Positions 55,362 to 64,000 of a DNA stretch of 64,000 bases are shown here, piece by piece. Position numbers and translations under genes: made by a program. The notes under the pieces were generated by a model that did no database searches, was not told the origin of the DNA, and saw only the letters and a list, made by a program, of their open reading frames with translations. Positions within the stretch are counted from its first letter, which is position 1, and the number at the start of each line of letters is the position of its first letter. Source of the DNA: Agaribacillus aureus (GTDB lineage: Bacteria > Bacteroidota > Bacteroidia > Cytophagales > Cyclobacteriaceae); contig JAUJEB010000003.1 in assembly GCA_030442055.1 (NCBI GenBank), forward strand, positions 434,001 through 498,000, read 5' to 3'.

Positions 55362-56288
55362 ATGGATAGTGGCAAAATCAAAGATCAATTAAAGGAGTTC
55401 TTATCACTTATTGAATTGCATAAGGAACAAGGGAAAAAAATGCGTCAGATGGCTGCTATTCTGGAATTACATCCACCGGTGCTTTCCAGTATCACAAAAA
55501 CCGTGTTCCCGGCTATTCTGGATAATAAAGGTGGTTTTGCAGACGAAAAAGAATTGATCCGGGAATCGTTCCGGTTAGTCAATAATCTTTCCAAAGAAAA
55601 GGTCTTATATCATTTGCCGACCTACATCGAAAAGCTCAAAAACGTTAAAATAGATGAAAAGGAATATAACCTTGACCACGACCTGTTTAAGCCTTATAAA
55701 AATGCTATTGCCAGCTCTCACGAGGTCATTGCCAGGAATTTTACCGGCCTTTACAAATGTTATACCCGCTCTTCCAATGCCGACCTGATAAAGGAAGAAC
55801 CCATATTGATCAGGTATAATGACGAAAAGAAATACATTGAAGTCAAAAAGGGGAATACGTTATCTCAATGTTCATTTGAGGGTTTTATATTCCTGGCCGG
55901 AAGTCATTTGATAAGTATTCATTTATTGGATGATCCGGATAATATCCAGGAGTCTGGCTTGATACAGTTGGTGCAGCCCTTTGTCAAATCTGTCAAGTTA
56001 TTAAGGGGTATTTATCTTAATCTAAGCTATTCGAAACAACCGCTCGCCAGGAGAATTATCCTCCAAAAAACAGAGGATGACTGTAGCCTGGAAAATTTCG
56101 AGACAATCGCCACTCACTATTATGAAAAAACAAGCTATTCCGAGGATATCAACAAAGAAATTATTGACTACGTGTCCGGCCCCAATGATGCGATAGAATG
56201 CCTGGCACTGCCCCACCCCACCTTTGATGAAAAAGACCTCGCCAATGAAAAAAGAATGATCGAGAATATGAAATCAAATATTGTCTGA
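55362..56288 (+). CDS. Unknown cytosolic protein with an HTH-like N-terminus
   Basis: A 308-residue protein from the ATG at 55362 (MDSGKIKDQLKEF); a TTG at 55311 would add 17 polar residues. I do not recognise the family. Residues ~8-45 (LIELHKEQGKKMRQMAAILELHPPVLSSI) look like a helix-turn-helix of the kind found in small Bacteroidota regulators, and the middle holds ARNFTGLYKCYTRSSN followed by alternating strands, which could be a ligand-binding domain. No membrane span or signal peptide. Preceded by 11-bp phased repeats. Its 3' end overlaps the convergent gene by 15 nt. A transcriptional regulator is possible but unproven. Confidence 0.7.
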   Translation: MDSGKIKDQLKEFLSLIELHKEQGKKMRQMAAILELHPPVLSSITKTVFPAILDNKGGFADEKELIRESFRLVNNLSKEKVLYHLPTYIEKLKNVKIDEKEYNLDHDLFKPYKNAIASSHEVIARNFTGLYKCYTRSSNADLIKEEPILIRYNDEKKYIEVKKGNTLSQCSFEGFIFLAGSHLISIHLLDDPDNIQESGLIQLVQPFVKSVKLLRGIYLNLSYSKQPLARRIILQKTEDDCSLENFETIATHYYEKTSYSEDINKEIIDYVSGPNDAIECLALPHPTFDEKDLANEKRMIENMKSNIV

Positions 56289-57467
56289 GGAATACTTCTT
56301 TTTTATAAATATGCCAATTACCGCGATAACTACAAGCAGGCAAACACTTAGGATGATATAAATACTTCTATTCACCAGACGCTTGTCGTACCCCAGGTCC
56401 TCTCCAACAGCGTCTGCCTCCGACCCGCTGTGAACAACCGTTGGTATCTGATCGGATGGGACCAGATCGTTTGTAAGGCTGTACTCCTTTGGCTGAAAAA
56501 GCTCCAGGTCACTGGCCCTGGTACCGGCTTTTCCGGATTCGATAGAAATAATCTGACTCATTTCGGCCAGTATCGCCGGGTTATCAACATCAAATTCCAA
56601 TTGTTTGAAAAGTTCTTCCCGAAGCCTTGGTTCCCAGCTTAGCGGAATTAACTTTCCTAACATCCATTTTCTGTCAATACCACATTCACAGTCAGCGCCA
56701 ATGATATTTAGCAATTTGAAAAGAACGTTATCCTGAATTTGTTCGTACTCCACCACATCTCCCATCATACGTCCTCTGCCATACAATATGATAGCTAATG
56801 GTTGCCGTATTTGCGAAACCTTCACGCCAAGACTCCATAATAGCATCTTTTCTTTTTCCATTTCCTCCCTGGTCAATGTTATCAATTCAGGCCCTTCATG
56901 GATCTGCTTAGGCATGAGAGGCATGATTTTCTCAAGTTCATCCACCGCTTTTTCAGCCATCTTTTTTGCATGATGATTCTCAATGGCCTTTTCACCCTCT
57001 AACAATAAAACGATGGCGTATTTGTTGATCAATTTGTTCTTTATGACACTTCTCACAGGAGAATCTATGATTGATTTTAAATAGGCTATGGATTTCCCGT
57101 TGCTGTCGGTTATGGGAATTGGCAGGCTTCGGCCATCGGGAGATACCATGATGCCCACCGGATACCTTTGACTTTCAGCATTTGACAAATAATTTATCGC
57201 CGGGTCATTTCCGGAGGCGACGTTAACAACCTTGATTTTGACATTCGAATAATTGAAAATTTTTCCCGCATTCTTCCTGAATACCTCCAGGTGATTTTCC
57301 GCCAGGTTATTATCATGGAAATAATAGAAAATATAAGGATCTGGAGATATTTCCGCAAATCCAATTTCCCTGATATTGAAACGGCAATTGAGGCTTAACA
57401 ATGCCATTACGATCAGCAGTGTAAATACCAATGGCCTGCTTGTATAAATGCTATTTGCGAAATTCAT
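56274..57467 (-). CDS. Unrecognised membrane protein with a GADCECG motif, last gene of the Mo/W operon
   Basis: A 397-residue protein I do not recognise. It has an N-terminal hydrophobic segment ending in Cys28 (SLNC; lipoprotein or anchor), a thioredoxin-like region (about 40-125: PYIFYYFHDNN, VKVVN, YPVGIMVSPDGRSLPI) without a CxxC, a helical middle (about 160-220), the motif ILYGRGRMMG (about 227-236), then IIGADCECGIDRKWM (about 255-270) with two close cysteines, and a C-terminal membrane span (367-388). It starts 15 nt after the propeller gene's stop and is the last gene of the minus-strand operon. The cysteines could bind metal or take part in redox chemistry. Function is unknown. Confidence 0.75.
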   Translation of the reverse strand: MNFANSIYTSRPLVFTLLIVMALLSLNCRFNIREIGFAEISPDPYIFYYFHDNNLAENHLEVFRKNAGKIFNYSNVKIKVVNVASGNDPAINYLSNAESQRYPVGIMVSPDGRSLPIPITDSNGKSIAYLKSIIDSPVRSVIKNKLINKYAIVLLLEGEKAIENHHAKKMAEKAVDELEKIMPLMPKQIHEGPELITLTREEMEKEKMLLWSLGVKVSQIRQPLAIILYGRGRMMGDVVEYEQIQDNVLFKLLNIIGADCECGIDRKWMLGKLIPLSWEPRLREELFKQLEFDVDNPAILAEMSQIISIESGKAGTRASDLELFQPKEYSLTNDLVPSDQIPTVVHSGSEADAVGEDLGYDKRLVNRSIYIILSVCLLVVIAVIGIFIKKKYSSDNI

Positions 57468-57482
57468 GTCAATGCAATTATA

Positions 57483-60400
57483 TTATTCTCCCTGTGGGTC
57501 CTCTTCGCCATAACCATTCTCCACAGCATGGAATAATACTGTTGCCGGTATTTCCTGTTTTTCCAGCCCGGGGCCTTCAAAAAAAACCTGTAACTGATGG
57601 CCTTCGTTTCTCTGAAAATATTTCACCTCAATCGTATGCCAGCCCGCCGCCAGGGCGATCTTGCCCGCTTTTTCATTCCGGGTATGTACACCGTCATTGT
57701 CTACCACCAACTCGTGATCAATGATGAGCACGCTGCCGTCATCGCTTACCGTACTAAATTCATAAATGCCGTCTTGTTCTATTTTAATTAATCCGGAAAA
57801 GCTAAATCCATAATTTTCATCTCTAAGTCGCTCCTTCGTTGAAAAGGTTGATACCACTGCGGTTTTTAGAATAGGCAGGTCGGCAAAATCCGTTACGTTG
57901 TTAAATGACCCCAGGTAATAATTGTATGTCAAACCTGGCAAAACGGGTTGATCGCTTACCGCTTCCTGAAGTTTTGGGACACCCAAGGAGGCAATGGCAG
58001 GTTTACTTTTGACCCATCTTCCATTGTGGTCCTGCCAAAATGTGGCTGCCGAAATGGTGGTAGAATCAGAAATTGTTATTGGACCCTTATATTTTTGAGA
58101 TTTAATGGTCGGAGCACTCCCATCGGTGGTGTAACGCAAGCTACCTGTTGCTCCCTTAAGGTCCAAAAATACCTGAGCACTCCCATTTAAAATTTTATTT
58201 CCAGGGCGAATAATGGGAGCCGGATAGCGTCGTTTAAAGTGTTTACTTCTCATCTTTCCAAGGCTGTTGTTATCCGCGGTAAAAAGGCCCGCAGTAATTG
58301 TTGTTTCGTGATACAGTGTGACAGGACCTTCATAAACCGGATCATTAGCCCTGGGTTGTGTTCCATCAAGCGTATAACGAATTATAGCATTACCAACATT
58401 TTGGGTTTTAATTTCAACCCGCAGTGAATCCTCATATTCATTGATACCCTTACTATCAAACATAATAGGCGCTCTGGATCTTGGAGCAAAGGCAATGGAA
58501 GTTTCCAGCCATGATCCGCAACTACAACCTCCTCCTCCCTCAGGAGATAATATAAGTCCATCGGCCGGAATAGTACTTATCCAACAATCCGGACGTAATC
58601 TTTCCCATTTGGATAGGTTATTACTTTCTGTGTTCCACATGGTAACGCTTCCGCCCCGGTAGAATACCGATTGAGCGGTACAGGCGTAGCTGCCACAACC
58701 GTGACCACCTTTTGGCATGTCATTTGGCAACCTTTCACCTGTCGATAAATCCAGCAAGGCCGGTTTCACTAACACCTTGCCGTTAACAATGGCAGGCTTT
58801 GACATGTGTCCGCCATGGTCACCACTAAACCAGGATATGGTTTGATCCCAAATTCTCGATCCATTGGTGGCATCATAACCATATATATAATAATTGCCCG
58901 CATGGGAAGATGTCATTACCAACTTACCCTTACCATAGGCTAAAAAGAAGATAGAAACACCTGGCTCTACGGCAATTTTCTTTTCCCATTCCTGCCGGCC
59001 TGATGCCATGTCCAGGGCCACCAAATATAAATCTTTGTTAAGCTTTGCCAAATCCAGTCTTCTTTGTTGGGATAGGCGGGCGCTTTTATTTCTGCATTCC
59101 ACAAAATATATTTTACCATCGCTAACAGTGATGGTTGGGTTAATAATAAGTCCCCGCTCATAATTCCAGACAAGGCCATTTGTTTGCTTGTCTAAAACGT
59201 AAATATTGTCGCTACTTACTTTGTGCGTAAGTTCTCCTTCTTGAGCATCGTACCAACCCGCATTACTGGCAAAATAGGTATAAATTGTATTCTTTCTCAC
59301 AGCGCTGCCGATAAGAAATTTATCCGTATTGGCAATATAGCCCCAATCAAAAGCCGCATCCGACCTGGCACCTGGCACTACAGGAATATGCCCTACTACT
59401 TCGCCACTGGAGGCCTCAATTTTTTCACAAAATCCGCCAACGGCAACATACAGAAAATCTTCATCTGCCGACCAGTTACTGCAATCTCTCGGAACATTAA
59501 AACGCATGAAGCCCGGCAAACTGTTGGTCCAAAGTAAATGACCGTTATAAGCATCTATTGCCGCAATTCTTTCCAGCCCCTGCACAAACAGTTTGCCATT
59601 GATAGCCAATGGTGAAGTTTTACGCCCACTCCTGTCAGACTGAAATCTTGGTCCCGGACGACCAATCCATTGTACTTTAAAATCTTCAGTTGAGGTTACT
59701 CCCCAAAGTTGTTCGCCGCCAAATGCCGAGTTATCCGGCTTTCCGTACTGATGAGACCAAATACCCGAACCTTCGATTTTCGGTTTGGTATAAATTTTCC
59801 AATTGGTATCGTTTGATCTGTTTGGGGAATAGGAAGCAAAGTTGAAAAGTTCCGCGCTATTTTGGTTGTTACCTGTTTTGATTAATACCTTTCCCCTTGG
59901 TGCCAATATCCTGTTAATAGCTTCTTTTTGCTCTTCGGCTGAAGTAGTAATTACCATCAGGTTAGCGATGTCGGCAGGAAATTTTGTCAGATCCTGTAAA
60001 CTCCGTACCGAAATTCTTTTTCCATAAACACCTGCTTTTTGAAGTTTTTCTCTTAGGCTTTTAACTTTTCCCGCCGGTTCAATGGCAATGACATTCAGCT
60101 GACTCTGGCGCGCTACTTCATAGGCCAGTTGGCCTTCATCAAATCCAAGGACGATGCAACTTCCCCTGCTGATATTTGCCAATGAAACTATCTCCTTTGC
60201 CTGAGATATGATCAGCTTATTATTTTCAGCATGCTCAAACGGATCGTCGATATCTGCCCATTGAAATGTATGGTGGTTGAAAAAGTTATCCAATTCAAAT
60301 GATTTGGTTTCGCTCCATTCACCGGCAATCTTAGTCTTGATTTTATAATTGTAGCTGTAGTTTTTTCTCAAGCCCTTTATGATCAGTTCATGCTCCGTTT

Positions 60401-61916
60401 TCAATGCCATATCAGATACAGTATGATCCAGGGTATCAATTCCATATACAAGTAAGGATGGAGAAGGACTATTCGTAAACCATCGAACCCGTGCTTCATT
60501 TTTACCTATAAAATTTGCATACGGGCCATTTTTAAGACTTTGGTTGTTGGATTCTCCTTTAAGTATGGCCACTTGAGCTGCCTGCAACCGCGGTTTATTT
60601 AATTGTTTAACCTGGCCTGTGTCGACCACTTCTGTTTCCGGCAAAAAAGCCGGAAGGTTGCTGTCGGACCGGAAACAATATATTTTACCTTCATTGGTAC
60701 TAGCAAAGAAGGCACTGTCGCCAAGCGCCATGCCATAAACCATTCCTTCCACATTTTTTTTCCATTGCGTAACACCAGAACCGGTACTAATCGCATAAAC
60801 CGTGTCCACACCACCCACGTACAAAGTATTGCCTCCCCTGATAATACTTAAAGCACTATACTTTCTGTTCACCCAAACGGTTTGTTGATTTTTACGATCA
60901 TAGGCCGAAATGGAGTGATCTGCCATTATAAAAGCCGTATCGCCAGAAATTACCATAGCCTTACCATGTTCATATGTCATCAGCGAGGCTTCTTCAGCAT
61001 CATTAAAGGAACTTACGGCAATGTTCTTCTTTCTTGTAGCAGGTGTATGGACAACATCGTTTTCGGGGGTAATTAACACAAAACATCCTCCGCCTCCAGG
61101 TAAGCTACCGGCCTTTTCTCCTGTCTTCCTATCAAATATCAACGGTGCCACTCTTCCCTGGGGCATAATCAGTTTTTGGCCTGAAGATACCAGGGCACCT
61201 TCGAGAGAAAGTTCATTGTAAGCCTTTACATATCTCCCCTTTCCCTCCGGTCGTCCATTTTCCGCATTTATCGCACAAACATAAGATGTATTCCATGGAA
61301 GAAGAGAAGCTGCAAAGTACGCTGTGCGGTCTTCAATTATTATACCGCTTCTTATCGGATATGGTGAAATTAACCGATCATTATGCAGGATTAAACTTTC
61401 TCCTTCCGTGGGACTAAATTTCCAGTTTAAAGTTCCTGAAAGGGCATTGATACTATAGGCAAATCCATCATCACTACCAAAATACAGGTTTCCCTGATAA
61501 TAAAGCGGCGCTATACGTACAGGGGCATCGGTCGTAAATGTCCAGATCTCCCTGCCGGTTTTCACATCAAGGCAATGTACCCCATCATCGGCTGTTGATC
61601 CGTAATAAAGTCTGTCATTAACAATTACAGGGTGATAGACGGGGTCATAATTTCGCATAGAAGGCAACGCCAATGCACCGGCATAAGCATCCCACTTGGC
61701 GGGGCCAAACCAGGCCGGCGCAGGTTCCTGCTTCGTTTCATACACCCAAGAGGTGGCCAGTTTGCCGACTTCCAGATTAACCGGGCTTACCGCGCTACCG
61801 TAGTTATCACGCTGGTATTTGGGCCAATCATTATCACCAACAATATGATTTTGCTTACAACCTGTAAATATGCAGGCCAATAAAACCATTAAAAAAATTA
61901 AAGTATCAGTTTTCAT
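57483..61916 (-). CDS. Double beta-propeller lipoprotein with embedded methyltransferase-like fold, chitobiase-like and PA14 domains
   Basis: A 1477-residue lipoprotein (Cys20, IFTGC). In order: a PQQ-like beta-propeller (about 30-425: YYGSTADDGVHCLDVKTG, LYFGSDDGFAYSIN), an FN3-like domain (about 465-545), a Rossmann/SAM-methyltransferase-like fold (about 575-690; SCIVLGFDEGQLAYEVARQS), a second propeller (about 715-1150) with the Cys-rich motifs GGHGCGSYAC and GGGGCSCGSW near its end, two chitobiase-C-like domains (IIRYTLDGTQP, LRYTTDGSAP) and a PA14 domain (YEFSTVSDDGSVLIIDHEL). Similar propeller-methyltransferase proteins occur in Planctomycetes. A cofactor-binding or electron-transfer surface protein fits. 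Whether PQQ is bound cannot be told. Confidence 0.85.
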   Translation of the reverse strand: MKTDTLIFLMVLLACIFTGCKQNHIVGDNDWPKYQRDNYGSAVSPVNLEVGKLATSWVYETKQEPAPAWFGPAKWDAYAGALALPSMRNYDPVYHPVIVNDRLYYGSTADDGVHCLDVKTGREIWTFTTDAPVRIAPLYYQGNLYFGSDDGFAYSINALSGTLNWKFSPTEGESLILHNDRLISPYPIRSGIIIEDRTAYFAASLLPWNTSYVCAINAENGRPEGKGRYVKAYNELSLEGALVSSGQKLIMPQGRVAPLIFDRKTGEKAGSLPGGGGCFVLITPENDVVHTPATRKKNIAVSSFNDAEEASLMTYEHGKAMVISGDTAFIMADHSISAYDRKNQQTVWVNRKYSALSIIRGGNTLYVGGVDTVYAISTGSGVTQWKKNVEGMVYGMALGDSAFFASTNEGKIYCFRSDSNLPAFLPETEVVDTGQVKQLNKPRLQAAQVAILKGESNNQSLKNGPYANFIGKNEARVRWFTNSPSPSLLVYGIDTLDHTVSDMALKTEHELIIKGLRKNYSYNYKIKTKIAGEWSETKSFELDNFFNHHTFQWADIDDPFEHAENNKLIISQAKEIVSLANISRGSCIVLGFDEGQLAYEVARQSQLNVIAIEPAGKVKSLREKLQKAGVYGKRISVRSLQDLTKFPADIANLMVITTSAEEQKEAINRILAPRGKVLIKTGNNQNSAELFNFASYSPNRSNDTNWKIYTKPKIEGSGIWSHQYGKPDNSAFGGEQLWGVTSTEDFKVQWIGRPGPRFQSDRSGRKTSPLAINGKLFVQGLERIAAIDAYNGHLLWTNSLPGFMRFNVPRDCSNWSADEDFLYVAVGGFCEKIEASSGEVVGHIPVVPGARSDAAFDWGYIANTDKFLIGSAVRKNTIYTYFASNAGWYDAQEGELTHKVSSDNIYVLDKQTNGLVWNYERGLIINPTITVSDGKIYFVECRNKSARLSQQRRLDLAKLNKDLYLVALDMASGRQEWEKKIAVEPGVSIFFLAYGKGKLVMTSSHAGNYYIYGYDATNGSRIWDQTISWFSGDHGGHMSKPAIVNGKVLVKPALLDLSTGERLPNDMPKGGHGCGSYACTAQSVFYRGGSVTMWNTESNNLSKWERLRPDCWISTIPADGLILSPEGGGGCSCGSWLETSIAFAPRSRAPIMFDSKGINEYEDSLRVEIKTQNVGNAIIRYTLDGTQPRANDPVYEGPVTLYHETTITAGLFTADNNSLGKMRSKHFKRRYPAPIIRPGNKILNGSAQVFLDLKGATGSLRYTTDGSAPTIKSQKYKGPITISDSTTISAATFWQDHNGRWVKSKPAIASLGVPKLQEAVSDQPVLPGLTYNYYLGSFNNVTDFADLPILKTAVVSTFSTKERLRDENYGFSFSGLIKIEQDGIYEFSTVSDDGSVLIIDHELVVDNDGVHTRNEKAGKIALAAGWHTIEVKYFQRNEGHQLQVFFEGPGLEKQEIPATVLFHAVENGYGEEDPQGE

Positions 61917-62005
61917 TGCTTGATTTTTTTATACTGCGGAAATTGAGAAATACATTGATTGAGGCTAAAAAGAGCCATTGCGAATGATGAGCCATGTTGG
62001 TTCTC

Positions 62006-62752
62006 TTAAAATTTATGACTGCAAACCGGACAATGCTTTAGCGGTTTAATATTAGTTCGTAAAAAAGACATGTCCCTCAGGTCCATAGTAAGCAACGTTC
62101 CCGACAATGGCTCACCCAAATCTGAAATTATTTTTATCGCTTCCATGGCGCCGAGACAAGCTACAGTGCCTGATACGGCCCCAAAGACAGGAAATTCCCT
62201 TTTCCACACTTCCGGCCAATCGGGATACAGACATGACAGACAGGCTGACTCGCCCGGAATTATTGTTATAATCTGGGCTTCTAATTCGTACATTGCGCAG
62301 TCCACTAAAGGTTTATTTTGATTTACGGCCTCTTTATTCATTAAAAACCGCTCTTGAAACAGGGGGGCACAGTCAACAATGAGATCTGATTTTGAAACGA
62401 TATCGGCAGCATTGTGCTCGTTGATATTTTCCGGAATAATCTCGATGTCAAGTCGTGGGTTTAGTTCCAATAACCTTTTCCTGGCTGACGCTACTCTGGG
62501 CTTACCTAACCAATCATCCGTCATCAGCAATTGCCTGTTCAGATCACTTTCTTTGACATTGCCGGCATGGGCCAACACAAGTTTCCCAACCCCTGCGGCA
62601 GCCAACTCATAGGCTACGACACTTCCCAAACCGCCAACGCGGGATACCAGTACTGAAGACTCCTTTAACTTTTTTTGCCCCTCCTCTCCAAATCCTGGAA
62701 CTGTAAATTGCCAGGCATATACGGCTTTCTCTTTATTTGATAATACTGTCAT
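62006..62752 (-). CDS. MoeB/ThiF/HesA-family sulfur-carrier adenylyltransferase
   Basis: A 248-residue member of the E1-like family that adenylates the C-terminal GG of MoaD or ThiS. The nucleotide fold has VGGLGSVVAYELAAAGVGKL. The usual first Gly of GxGGLG is replaced (SRVGGLG, Arg38). Kept are SDLNRQLL (about 69-76), the DCAPLFQERFLMN segment, and two zinc pairs, CLSC (171/174) and CPVC (241/244). Its start is 3 nt from the stop of the MoaD-like gene, so they form a matched pair. With Mo/W transport genes upstream it is probably for pterin-cofactor sulfuration, not thiamine. The Arg in the loop may alter ATP binding. Confidence 0.9.
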   Translation of the reverse strand: MTVLSNKEKAVYAWQFTVPGFGEEGQKKLKESSVLVSRVGGLGSVVAYELAAAGVGKLVLAHAGNVKESDLNRQLLMTDDWLGKPRVASARKRLLELNPRLDIEIIPENINEHNAADIVSKSDLIVDCAPLFQERFLMNKEAVNQNKPLVDCAMYELEAQIITIIPGESACLSCLYPDWPEVWKREFPVFGAVSGTVACLGAMEAIKIISDLGEPLSGTLLTMDLRDMSFLRTNIKPLKHCPVCSHKF

Positions 62753-62755
62753 GAC

Positions 62756-63037
62756 CTATCCTCCGGCGATTGGTGACATGAGTAAAATTTCATCACCGTT
62801 ATTCAATTTCAAAGTTTCTTCGCTATTAACCTGCCTTCCGTTTTGAATGATCAATAAAGATTTTCTGCGGGAGTTTTGGTCATCAAAAATCACATTGCGG
62901 AAGCCAATGGAATGTTGATTGGCGATAGTTGCCAAGAGATGATCAAAACTTTGGTCCGGTTGTAAATCCACCAGTTCTTCACTAATACCCGCTTCCCTTT
63001 TTAGCTGGGCACTGTACTTCATTTTTATCTGCATCAA
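62756..63037 (-). CDS. MoaD/ThiS-family sulfur carrier
   Basis: A 93-residue ubiquitin-like protein ending in the diagnostic -GG (MSPIAGG), which becomes a thiocarboxylate. The fold pattern is MKMKYSAQLKREAG...DLQPDQSFDHLL...QNGRQVNSEETLKLNNGDEILLMSPI. This matches MoaD (small subunit of molybdopterin synthase) or tungstopterin MoaD-like carriers rather than ThiS by its length and by LNNGDEI. The MoeB-like enzyme follows 3 nt later. The start may be Met1, Met2 or Met6 (MKYSAQL). Confidence 0.88.
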   Translation of the reverse strand: MMQIKMKYSAQLKREAGISEELVDLQPDQSFDHLLATIANQHSIGFRNVIFDDQNSRRKSLLIIQNGRQVNSEETLKLNNGDEILLMSPIAGG

Positions 63038-63059
63038 CTCATTATTTTATGTGTTAATA

Positions 63060-63749
63060 TTATTCGTTTTCATAAAGCAGTCTCTTCTTGTTTTGCAAAA
63101 AAAAAGAGGGCTGATATGATTGTAATTTTTTATTTTTTAGTTGAAAGACTTTATCAGCCAGCCGCTCCACCTCGTCAATATTATGTGAGATATGCAGGGC
63201 GGTAATATTAAGCTCTTTCCTGACATCGTCAATCAATTGAAACATTTCCATTTTAGTCTTATCATCTAATGCACTTAAGGGTTCGTCCAGGCAGATAACC
63301 GAGGGATAAAAGCTAATAGCCCTGCCCAGCGCCACCCGCTGCTTTTCTCCTCCGCTCAGATTCAATGGACGCCGGTTTATCAAATGCCTGATGGAAAGCA
63401 AATCTGCCAGCTGGTTTACCCTGTTTTTGCGGTCACGGCTGCTCCATTTCCTGATTTTAAGTGCAAATTCCATATTTTCAGCCACAGTCATTGTCTCAAA
63501 TAAGGCCCCATCTTGTGGCACAAAGCCAATATTTCTTTCCGCCGGTTTTAAGAAGCTGATGTTTTTTCCATCCAAGATGAGTTCACCAGCTCTTATGGGT
63601 TTCAACCCGCAGATCGCTTCCAAAATGGTGGTTTTTCCCGACCCGGTCAATCCTACAAGGCAGGCATATTCGCCGGTTTGAATTAAAAAATCGAGGTTTT
63701 CCAGTTCAAAGGCCCCTTGTTTAATCGAGATATTAATACCTTCAACCAT
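63060..63749 (-). CDS. Molybdate/tungstate-type ABC transporter ATPase
   Basis: A 229-residue ABC ATPase of the Mod/Tup/Wtp or sulfate-transport type. Walker A is GLTGSGKTT, the Q-loop FVPQDGALFETMTV, the signature LSGGEKQRVALGRA, Walker B VICLDEPLSALDD, and the switch His is in LHISHNIDEVERLADK. No C-terminal TOBE/MOP regulatory domain is present, so it is short compared with ModC and more like the tungstate-type ATPases. It overlaps the permease gene by 8 nt (ATGGTTGA) and is 22 nt from the MoaD-like gene. Confidence 0.92.
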   Translation of the reverse strand: MVEGINISIKQGAFELENLDFLIQTGEYACLVGLTGSGKTTILEAICGLKPIRAGELILDGKNISFLKPAERNIGFVPQDGALFETMTVAENMEFALKIRKWSSRDRKNRVNQLADLLSIRHLINRRPLNLSGGEKQRVALGRAISFYPSVICLDEPLSALDDKTKMEMFQLIDDVRKELNITALHISHNIDEVERLADKVFQLKNKKLQSYQPSFFLQNKKRLLYENE

Positions 63750-64000
63750 TTACATATATTGGTTTTTTAAACCTTTGTCTTCCTGACATTCTTACGATCA
63801 TTAACACCATAAACCCGGCTATAATCATCAATAATGAAACCGCTACCGCTGCTTCTATATTACCCACCGACATTTCCAGAAATACAGTAGTTGACAATAC
63901 CTCTGTTTTCATTCTTGTAGCTCCGGAAAAAATAAGAATGGGCCCAAACTCTCCCAGCGCACGTGCCCATGCAAGAGATGCTGCGGTCAGGATTCCCTCT
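63742..64000 (-). CDS. Molybdate/tungstate-type ABC permease (partial, C-terminal ~85 residues)
   Basis: Only the C-terminus is inside the window. The first readable codons give GILTAASLAWARALGEFGP, the cytoplasmic EAA-type loop that docks on the ATPase in ModB/TupB/WtpB permeases. Then TRMKTEVLSTTVFLEMSVGN and a final membrane span (AAVAVSLLMIIAGFMVLMIV). The stop overlaps the ATPase start by 8 nt. The matching binding protein and possible cofactor enzyme would lie to the right of base 64000. Confidence 0.9.
   Translation of the reverse strand, partial: EGILTAASLAWARALGEFGPILIFSGATRMKTEVLSTTVFLEMSVGNIEAAVAVSLLMIIAGFMVLMIVRMSGRQRFKKPIYVNG

Noticed and set aside
1-64000. CRISPR arrays, tRNA or rRNA genes, insertion sequences, prophage genes
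   Set aside because: Looked for and not seen: no spaced identical repeats, no cloverleaf or rRNA-like stretches, no transposase or integrase reading frames.

Overview
The window comes from a member of the Bacteroidota, most likely a marine or soil Cytophagales-type bacterium. The evidence is direct: SusC/SusD outer-membrane pairs, ECF sigma/FecR anti-sigma pairs, type IX secretion (T9SS) C-terminal sorting domains, CRTAC/ASPIC-UnbV FG-GAP proteins, a GLPGLI-like domain, and a Bacteroidota-type -7 box (TAnnTTTG). Placement below phylum is inference.

Positions 1-53318 form a glycan-utilisation supercluster, almost all on the minus strand. It holds four cassettes in the order ECF sigma, FecR, SusC, SusD. 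Cassette A (1-3398) runs off the left edge. Cassette B is 3728-10672. Cassette C (12990-22816) ends in a GH18 protein. Cassette D (28501-40376) ends in a CRTAC protein and a sulfatase. Between C and D lies a very large T9SS adhesin-like protein (23049-27758). All SusC proteins carry the N-terminal STN signalling domain, so each cassette should sense its own substrate through trans-envelope signalling to its FecR/sigma pair. Every FecR-SusC gap contains strong inverted repeats.

Positions 40773-53318 hold secreted or lipid-anchored enzymes that fit degradation of glycoprotein or N-glycan material: a DUF5077/DUF3472 lipoprotein, a GH123/DUF4091-like hydrolase, a PNGase F-like amidase, a GH29 fucosidase, a GH20 hexosaminidase and two endonuclease/exonuclease/phosphatase-fold proteins. 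One of the last two has a C-terminal frameshift.

A small plus-strand operon (TetR regulator, DUF1330 protein, GIY-YIG-like protein; 11096-12481) separates cassettes B and C. Its operator and start region is echoed by a relic at 3569-3650, on the other side of cassette B.

The right end changes theme. A NUDIX hydrolase, a saccharopine-dehydrogenase-like protein and an unknown HTH-like protein precede a minus-strand operon (64000 to 56274). That operon encodes a molybdate/tungstate-type ABC permease (partial) and ATPase, a MoaD-like sulfur carrier, a MoeB/ThiF-like activator, a 1477-residue double beta-propeller lipoprotein with an embedded methyltransferase-like fold, and an unrecognised membrane protein with a GADCECG motif. 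This Mo/W-cofactor plus propeller gene set is the best candidate here for an undescribed system.
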